A DNA stretch of 45,886 nucleotides, taken from NCBI GenBank assembly GCA_964583095.1, contig CAZOVB010000034.1, positions 1 through 45,886 of the forward strand, written 5' to 3'. The notes under the pieces are model-generated. The model was not told the DNA's origin. It did no database searches and worked only from the letters and a program-made list of their open reading frames with translations. This document shows, piece after piece, positions 42,719 through 45,886 of this stretch. Within the stretch, counting starts at the first letter, position 1. The number at the start of each line of letters is the position of its first letter. Made by a program: the position numbers and the translations under genes. Source of the stretch: CAZOVB01 sp964583095. GTDB lineage: Bacteria; Planctomycetota; Phycisphaerae; SM23-33.

Positions 42719-44235
42719 TTCGGGTTCCTGCCGTTCTGACGGCGGATATCGTCGGGGGAGATCTTCCCGTCGGGCCAGGTCGCGCACTGCCAGCGGACGT
42801 TCATCTGCTCATCGTGCCTGCCGACAAGCGGCAGCATCGTCTTGGGACGGGTCGTCGCGATCAGCCAGTTAAGGTACTCGCTGCGGATGCGGTTGATGCG
42901 TTCCTGCTGCTCCGGCTGGAAGTAGAGATTCTCCATCTCCCAGGGATCTTCCCGGATGTTGTAGAGCTCGCCGAAACCTTGGGGGTACTCGTCGGCGAAC
43001 ATCTCGGGCGGGTAGATCACCAGGCGAAAGTCGCCTTGGCGGATGGACCGGCTCCAGGGAAATTCCGTCACCCCCAGAGGGTGGATCTCGTCCTGGCCGC
43101 CTTGGAGCAGGGAAGAAAGATCCAGTCCGTCGGAGGTCCCCATGGCCGGAAGCCGCGCCAGGCTGCAAAGAGTGGTCGAGACATCCACGGCCTCGACGAT
43201 CGGCTCGGCCACGTGCCCGGCCGCCAGGTTGTCGCCCCATCGCCAGATCATTGGAATCCGCGTGATGGCGTCGGCGCAGATGCCCGGAGCTTTTTCGATC
43301 ACCCCATGCTCGCAGGCGTAGTCGCCGTGGTCGGCCGTGTAGACGAAGATCGTATTCTCCGCCAATCCCTCCTGCTGGAGATAGTCCATCAGTTCGCCCA
43401 CCGCGTAGTCCACCTGGGAGACGTTGCCCAGGTATCCGCGGAGTTTGCGCCTTCGGCCGGCCTCGTAGGTCTCAGGCTCGTAGCGGGTCCAGTCGCCGCT
43501 GCGGAAATTCTCGACCATCGCCCGAAGATGCGGAGCCTTGCCTTCCAGATCGCTGTCTGCATTGGGGGGCAGGGAGATCTGCTCTTCGTCGTACATCTCC
43601 CAGAACTCGCGCGTCGGGCAGTACGGCTGGTGAGGCCGGGGGAAACTCACATGCAGAAAGAACGGCCTGGCCTGGCTGCGGGCCTGCTTCATGAACTCGA
43701 TCGACTCGCTGACGCACCAGCCCTCGGGGCAGTGGCGATACTCCTGGCTGGAACAATATCCATCCAGCGTGTGCGCCTTGTTCTCCCATTTGCCTTCGGA
43801 CTTGCCGAACTCCTCGGCCGTGCCCCACCAGTTCAGACAGTTCATATAACGGGGGTTGCCTCCCACCGAGCAATGTTCCAGGACCTCGCCGAACAGGTCG
43901 CTGTCATCCTCGATCCAGTACTCCGGGCAGTGGATCTTGCCGATGGCAGCGGTGGTATATCCGTGTCGCCGGAAGTGGCCCAGCATGCTGGGCAGCCCGC
44001 CGGGGTTGGGGCCCATCAGTCCGTAATACCCGTGATTATGGGGGTACTGACCCGAGAGAAAGCTCACGCGGCTGGGGGTGCAGATCGGATTCTGCGTGAT
44101 GGCGTTATCGAACCGCACGCCCTGCCGGGCCAGGCGGTCCAGGTTCGGCGTCTTGACGTCCGGATGCCCTTTGTGAGAGAGCACCTTGGCGTTGTGCTGA
44201 TCGGACAGAATAAAAACCACGTTGGGCTGGGTCAT
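42709..44235 (-). CDS. Cysteine-type sulfatase
   Basis: A 508-residue type I sulfatase. The N-terminal ILSDQH gives the first metal ligands and C52-T-P-S-R56 is the C-x-P-x-R signature whose cysteine is converted to formylglycine by a maturase. YTADHGDYACEHG near 290 is the second metal-binding block. It hydrolyses sulfate esters, probably of sulfated sugars. No signal peptide is visible: the protein opens directly with the first catalytic beta strand, unlike most polysaccharide sulfatases, so it may act in the cytoplasm. AAGGAG lies seven bases before the ATG. It is 55 bp downstream of a second sulfatase gene on the same strand. Confidence 0.92.
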   Translation of the reverse strand: MTQPNVVFILSDQHNAKVLSHKGHPDVKTPNLDRLARQGVRFDNAITQNPICTPSRVSFLSGQYPHNHGYYGLMGPNPGGLPSMLGHFRRHGYTTAAIGKIHCPEYWIEDDSDLFGEVLEHCSVGGNPRYMNCLNWWGTAEEFGKSEGKWENKAHTLDGYCSSQEYRHCPEGWCVSESIEFMKQARSQARPFFLHVSFPRPHQPYCPTREFWEMYDEEQISLPPNADSDLEGKAPHLRAMVENFRSGDWTRYEPETYEAGRRRKLRGYLGNVSQVDYAVGELMDYLQQEGLAENTIFVYTADHGDYACEHGVIEKAPGICADAITRIPMIWRWGDNLAAGHVAEPIVEAVDVSTTLCSLARLPAMGTSDGLDLSSLLQGGQDEIHPLGVTEFPWSRSIRQGDFRLVIYPPEMFADEYPQGFGELYNIREDPWEMENLYFQPEQQERINRIRSEYLNWLIATTRPKTMLPLVGRHDEQMNVRWQCATWPDGKISPDDIRRQNGRNPNYT

Positions 44236-44290
44236 GATTGCTCCTTATCGGGCGCGGGCCGGACTGCGACAAATCTGGGCCAAAGGCAGA

Positions 44291-45745
44291 TCAGTGCTTC
44301 TGAGGCTCGAACCAGCCCTCCTTGTAGGCCTTCCATGAATGGCCGGCCGTGTCGTGGCCCACGTACTCGTAACTGTCGAAGAGATCCCCGTCGCCGAAAA
44401 TACGCGGATCTCCCGAAGCGCGAAGGGCTCCCTCCAATTCCCCGCGAAGCCCGAGCAGCGCGTCGCGGTGCTTCGGATCGTCCACTACGTTGTCCATGCA
44501 ATGCGGGTCCTCGGGCAGATAGAACAATTCCTCGGCCGGGTGCTTGCCGAAGCACAGCTCGTGGTACTTGCTCTCGCCCTGCTCCTTCAGTGCGAGGATC
44601 AGGTCCTTGGTGGGCCCGCCGTCGCAGCCTGGAAAGCCCGTCTCGGGGTTACACGCCGGCCAGAGATCCGGCTTGAAGTTGCGGACGTACAGGTAGTCCG
44701 GCGTCCGCACGCAGCGGACCGGGTAGCCCACGTCTCCTTCGCGGCCCAGGTCGTGACGTTCGCGACCCATGTACGCCCGGGTGCGGTTGGGGTTGACCTG
44801 TCCCGAAGCGCGCGACCGGAAGATATCCATCAGGCTTCGGCCCGGCAGGTGCCCCGGTGCGCTCAGGCCGGCAACTTCCAGGAAGGTCGGCATGAAATCG
44901 ACAAAGCTGGCCAGGTCGCTCACCGTCCGCCCGGGGCCGATGACATCGCGCCACATAGCCACGCAGGGCAGGCGGAAGTCGTCGTCGTACATCATCCCCT
45001 TGACGCGGGGGAACGGGCAGCCGTTGTCGCTGGTGACAATGACGAGCGTGTTGTCCAGTTCGCCGATCTGCTCGAGCTTCTGGAGCATCTTGCCCAGTTG
45101 GGCGTCGAACCACTCCACTTCCAGCGCGTAGTCGGTCATGTCGGTACGGACCGCGTCGTCATCGGGCCAGTACGGCGGGATCACGTCCACGTCCTGGAGG
45201 CTCTTGCCGTGGGCGACTCCCTCCCCCCGAACGTAGTGCCGATGAGGCTCGCGTCCGCCGTACCAGAAACAGAAAGGCTGATCCTGCTTCCGGTCGGCCA
45301 GGAAGTCCTCGAAATTCGCGGCGTAATCATCCGGTGCAATGCCCGAGTTCTCCGGCGGGCTCAGCCTGCGGTTGCTGTAGTCATTCCCGGCCGGGTTGCG
45401 CTTGCGATTCTTCTCCCAGTCTCCCGGGCCCCAACCTTTGCCGGTGAAGCCCACGTGGTAGCCGGCCCCCTCGAGCAGGTCCGGATACAGATCAAACTCC
45501 CCGGGCCCCGGGAACACACACCAGTGCGTGCAGGCTTCCTTCATCTGCCAGGTGTGCAGCCCGGCCACGATGCTCGCCCGCGACGGGGCGCACTTGGGGT
45601 TGGTGGTAAACATCCGATCGAAACGGACCCCTTCACGGGCGACCCGGTCGGCATGGGGCGTTCTCACGAAATTATGGCCATAGCAACTGAAATGCGATGC
45701 GTCGTCGGCAATGGTGAAGAGGATGTTGGGTCGTTTTTCCGGCAT
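44291..45745 (-). CDS. Cysteine-type sulfatase
   Basis: A 484-residue type I sulfatase. TIADD at residues 11-15 provides metal ligands and C52-A-P-S-R56 is the formylglycine-forming signature, at the same residue number as in the neighbouring sulfatase. VTSDNGCPFPR near 239 is the second metal block. The two enzymes differ enough to have different substrates. Again no signal peptide is visible. AAAGG lies seven bases before the ATG. It is the first gene of a probable two-gene unit; the 141 bp to the window edge hold nothing recognised, and no maturase gene is present in the window. Confidence 0.91.
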   Translation of the reverse strand: MPEKRPNILFTIADDASHFSCYGHNFVRTPHADRVAREGVRFDRMFTTNPKCAPSRASIVAGLHTWQMKEACTHWCVFPGPGEFDLYPDLLEGAGYHVGFTGKGWGPGDWEKNRKRNPAGNDYSNRRLSPPENSGIAPDDYAANFEDFLADRKQDQPFCFWYGGREPHRHYVRGEGVAHGKSLQDVDVIPPYWPDDDAVRTDMTDYALEVEWFDAQLGKMLQKLEQIGELDNTLVIVTSDNGCPFPRVKGMMYDDDFRLPCVAMWRDVIGPGRTVSDLASFVDFMPTFLEVAGLSAPGHLPGRSLMDIFRSRASGQVNPNRTRAYMGRERHDLGREGDVGYPVRCVRTPDYLYVRNFKPDLWPACNPETGFPGCDGGPTKDLILALKEQGESKYHELCFGKHPAEELFYLPEDPHCMDNVVDDPKHRDALLGLRGELEGALRASGDPRIFGDGDLFDSYEYVGHDTAGHSWKAYKEGWFEPQKH

Positions 45746-45886
45746 GTCGGGCCTTTCGTGTGCAATACAGGTGTCCGCGGAGCGTGCAGGATACCATGGC
45801 CTGCGCCGCGTACAAGCGCAACTCCTGTCCGGCAGCGATTCCGCAGAGATGTGTGTTGTGTCAGCTTTGACGGTGAGTTGCGTGTG

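Noticed and set aside
1..45886. CRISPR arrays, tRNA or rRNA genes, insertion sequences, phage genes
   Set aside because: No regularly spaced repeats, cloverleaf candidates, transposase motifs or phage proteins were found on reading through.

Overview
The window is GC-rich and looks like chromosomal DNA from a member of the Planctomycetota, probably of the Phycisphaerae type. This is inferred from the gene mix: a PEP-CTERM/EpsH-type exopolysaccharide locus and a PEP-CTERM protein, kdsB (Kdo, so a Gram-negative envelope), sulfatases, paired AraC/UroD-like genes, GH94- and GH116-type enzymes, and a divergent CTP synthase. No 16S or other taxonomic marker is present, so the assignment is tentative. 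No tRNA, rRNA, CRISPR array, phage gene or insertion sequence was recognised.

Region 1 (1-20340, minus strand) is one long, tightly packed exopolysaccharide locus. Transcribed from 20340 downwards it holds: outer-membrane export lipoprotein (Wza-like), chain-length protein (Wzz/GumC-like), separate BY-type tyrosine kinase, FemAB-like protein, STP1-type glycosyltransferase, VanZ-like protein, a GT4-Alg14 fusion, an Alg13/PssE-like subunit, a Wzx-type flippase, a methyltransferase, two GT4 enzymes, a GT9 enzyme, a second methyltransferase, another STP1-like GT4, a Wzy/WaaL-type polymerase, a tandem GT4-GT4 protein and the first 25 codons of a CapK/PaaK-like ligase. Many neighbours overlap by ATGA or TAATG, which indicates translational coupling. 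On the other side of a roughly 690-bp divergent regulatory region lies the initiating polyprenyl-phosphate sugar-1-phosphate transferase (21033, plus strand), which ends in a strong terminator. Together these make a complete Wzx/Wzy-type pathway: initiation, glycosyl transfer, flipping, polymerisation, length control and export. No exosortase lies inside the window.

Region 2 (21800-30000) has a small acidic protein, a PEP-CTERM secreted protein with its own promoter and terminator, then an apparent operon of an ACT-domain protein, a UPF0210 protein, zwf and pgl (oxidative pentose phosphate entry), followed 12 bp later by an AAA ATPase with a TOPRIM-like C-terminus.

Region 3 (29900-39000) is a catabolic-looking accessory region. 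Two AraC regulators and two UroD-superfamily enzymes are arranged as a mirror image (AraC< >UroD UroD< >AraC). A GH94-like phosphorylase and a GH116-like glucosidase follow, with a decayed fragment of a hybrid histidine kinase between them.

Region 4 (39260-45886) has kdsB, a sugar-phosphate isomerase-like TIM barrel, pyrG (with an unusual glutaminase triad) and two cysteine-type sulfatases without visible signal peptides. Several genes here and in region 3 have -10 hexamers only 6-10 bases before the start codon, which suggests leaderless mRNAs.
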